Positions 6,186 through 6,896 of a DNA stretch of 6,896 nt are shown piece after piece. Position numbers and translations under genes: made by a program. Each line of letters opens with the position of its first letter. The first letter of the stretch is position 1. A model generated the notes under the pieces. The model worked only from the letters and a program-made list of their open reading frames with translations. It did no database searches and had not been told where the DNA came from. The stretch comes from Thermodesulfovibrio sp. (GTDB taxonomy: Bacteria > Nitrospirota > Thermodesulfovibrionia > Thermodesulfovibrionales > JdFR-85), in contig JALUAR010000020.1 in NCBI GenBank assembly GCA_027050975.1, positions 1 to 6,896 of the forward strand, read 5' to 3'.

Positions 6186-6629
6186 ATGACCAACTGGCTC
6201 TGCATAACCACAGAAGAAAACTGGAAGGTAATAAAAGAGAAAAACATCTGGGGCGTGGCGGAGAGGCACAGGAACACAATCGCAAGGGTTAAGCCGGGGG
6301 ATAAGGTGCTAATTTACGTCAAGCAGGAGAGGAAAAAGGATGAGATAGTAGAGCCCAGGATAGTTGCTGCCTACGAGGTGGCTTCCGAGGTGTTCAGAGA
6401 TGCGAGGAGGATATTTAAAACTCCGCGTGGAATGGGATCTGAGAGCTTCCCCTGGAGGATAAAGCTGAAGCCGCTGAAAATCTTCACCAAGCCGGTGGAC
6501 TTCAAGGCGCTGATACCCGAGCTGAAGTTCATCAGGAATAAAAAGCGCTGGAGCGGGCACCTGATGGGCAAGGCGATGAGGGAGATTCCGGAAGAGGACT
6601 TTGAGATAATCATGAATAGGGCACCTTAG
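6186..6629 (+). CDS. EVE-domain protein (PUA-like, COG1673/UPF0310 type)
   Basis: This 147-aa protein consists of one EVE domain, a PUA-superfamily fold thought to bind modified bases in nucleic acid. Family signatures run along the whole length: NWLCITTEENWKVIKEKNIW (3-22), GVAERHRNTIARVKPGDKVLIYV (23-45, with the conserved G-D-K after the valine-lysine-proline), IVAAYEVASEVFRD (59-72), FPWRIKLKPLKIF (88-100), VDFKALIPELKFIRNKKRW (104-122) and IPEEDFEII (134-142). The N-terminal aromatic Trp4 and the strand-turn patterns match archaeal EVE proteins. ATG 6186 gives the usual family start; the frame is open further up to 6126 but those residues do not fit the domain. It follows the unknown gene after 22 bases. 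Its GC content (31 of 60 at 6481-6540) is much higher than that gene's, so it may be ordinary host DNA bordering the island. EVE proteins often sit near restriction and defence genes, where reading modified DNA would fit. Confidence 0.85.
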   Translation: MTNWLCITTEENWKVIKEKNIWGVAERHRNTIARVKPGDKVLIYVKQERKKDEIVEPRIVAAYEVASEVFRDARRIFKTPRGMGSESFPWRIKLKPLKIFTKPVDFKALIPELKFIRNKKRWSGHLMGKAMREIPEEDFEIIMNRAP

Positions 6630-6645
6630 CCTTGGTAAACACGAC

Positions 6646-6677
6646 AAAGGCGACATCAACCCGTCAGAAAGGCGACA
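6646..6677 (+). repeat. Direct repeat AAAGGCGACA, two copies 22 bases apart
   Basis: The copies are at 6646-6655 and 6668-6677. A 22-base period is two turns of B-DNA, so both copies face the same side of the helix. They precede the TTGGC series and could belong to a regulatory site for the gene starting at 6784. Confidence 0.6.
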
Positions 6678-6684
6678 CGGAATA

Positions 6685-6712
6685 TTGGCAATTACTTGGC
6701 AAATGGTTGGCG
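6685..6712 (+). repeat. Three TTGGC repeats with an exact 11-base period
   Basis: TTGGCAA at 6685-6691, TTGGCAA at 6696-6702 and TTGGCG at 6707-6712 start exactly 11 bases apart. One-turn spacing is typical of iterated protein-binding sites. A looser GGGCAA copy follows at 6718-6723, slightly off phase. Confidence 0.6.
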
Positions 6713-6783
6713 ATTGTGGGCAAAAGTAATGAAAGGGTAACGATTAGGTAATTCATGGAAATGAAGTCGTGGAGAGAAATAAA

Positions 6784-6896
6784 ATGAATCAGAGGGAAGC
6801 GGAAAAAATACTTAAAATAATGGCCACCGCAGATGGAGGCTGTGTATACTGTGCACAAAAGCTTTTTATCAGGTTTATTGATGAATTTCCGAAGTT
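6784..6896 (+). CDS. Start of an unidentified small protein with a CxxC motif (partial)
   Basis: ATG 6784 opens a frame that continues past the window edge, giving about 37 residues. GGAGAG (6771-6776) lies 7 bases upstream, and a TAG at 6745-6747 closes the frame before it. The visible protein begins MNQREAEKILKIMATADGG, followed by CVYCAQKLFIRFIDEF. The Cys-x-x-Cys pair (residues 20 and 23) could bind a metal or be redox-active, but the rest of the protein would be needed to tell. No family is recognised. It is separated from the EVE gene by the repeat-bearing interval and is probably not part of the upstream operon. Confidence 0.65.
   Translation, partial: MNQREAEKILKIMATADGGCVYCAQKLFIRFIDEFPK

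Larger units (their letters stand above)
6630..6783 (+). other. Non-coding interval with short phased repeats
   Basis: This 154-base gap follows the EVE stop codon. No convincing gene, stem-loop or T-tract terminator is seen. It holds two copies of AAAGGCGACA 22 bases apart and three TTGGC copies exactly 11 bases apart, listed separately. GGAGAG at 6771-6776 is the likely ribosome-binding site of the next gene. One frame is open from TTG 6632 to TAA 6751 but has no ribosome-binding site. Confidence 0.6.

Noticed and set aside
6630..6700. Transcription terminator after the EVE gene
   Set aside because: No T-rich tract and no stable hairpin is visible directly after the stop codon.
6646..6723. 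Reading the short repeats as a CRISPR array
   Set aside because: The repeat units are only 5-10 bases with 11- or 22-base periods, far too short for CRISPR repeats and spacers.
6632..6751. 39-codon open frame starting at TTG in the gap after the EVE gene
   Set aside because: It has no ribosome-binding site, covers the phased repeats and shows no recognisable motif. A decayed gene remnant cannot be excluded.
6309..6858. Minus-strand open frames over the EVE gene and the last interval
   Set aside because: They run opposite supported genes or repeats, lack ribosome-binding sites and have no domain signal.

Overview
The window looks archaeal, most likely from a hyperthermophilic or thermophilic euryarchaeon such as a member of the Archaeoglobales. 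This is inferred from style, not from a marker gene: Lys/Glu-rich proteins, heavy use of AGA/AGG arginine and ATA isoleucine codons, strong GGAGG/GGTGG ribosome-binding sites, several TTG and GTG starts, and genes overlapping by a few bases. All supported genes are on the + strand. No rRNA, tRNA or CRISPR array was seen.

Region by region: (1) 1-105 is the C-terminal tail of a gene entering from the left; its last residues resemble the end of a DDE transposase, but weakly. (2) 98-601 encodes a 167-aa protein that reads like only the C-terminal part of a large DUF1156-type adenine-specific DNA methylase. (3) 591-3638 is a 1015-aa SNF2-like superfamily 2 helicase with a C-terminal DUF3883 (PD-(D/E)XK-like) domain. 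(4) 3652-4284 encodes a winged-helix-like protein resembling YwgA/DUF4065 (Panacea/SocA-type antitoxin) proteins. (5) 4281-4859 encodes a PIN-domain protein with the acidic active-site set in place. (6) 4847-6163 encodes a 438-aa protein I do not recognise, with an alternating strand/helix core. (7) 6186-6629 encodes an EVE-domain protein. (8) 6630-6783 is non-coding and carries short repeats with an 11-bp or 22-bp period. (9) 6784-6896 is the 5' end of another gene with a CxxC motif.

Genes 98-6163 have no gap longer than 13 bases, three of the four junctions overlap or nearly so, and all have usable ribosome-binding sites except the helicase. They are almost certainly one transcription unit starting upstream of the window. 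The EVE gene follows after 22 bases.

As a set, these genes look like a DNA-defence island. There is a remnant or split modification methylase, a helicase with a nuclease-like tail, a toxin-antitoxin-like wHTH/PIN pair, an uncharacterised protein and a candidate reader of modified bases. DUF1156 methylases and DUF3883 helicases are known to sit together in archaeal and bacterial defence clusters. The three-gene cassette from 3652 to 6163 matches no named system I can identify and is the best candidate for something undescribed. Base composition is mosaic: about 55% GC in parts of the helicase front end, 20-25% in the helicase tail and the unknown gene, and back to about 52% in the EVE gene (hand counts of 60-base stretches).
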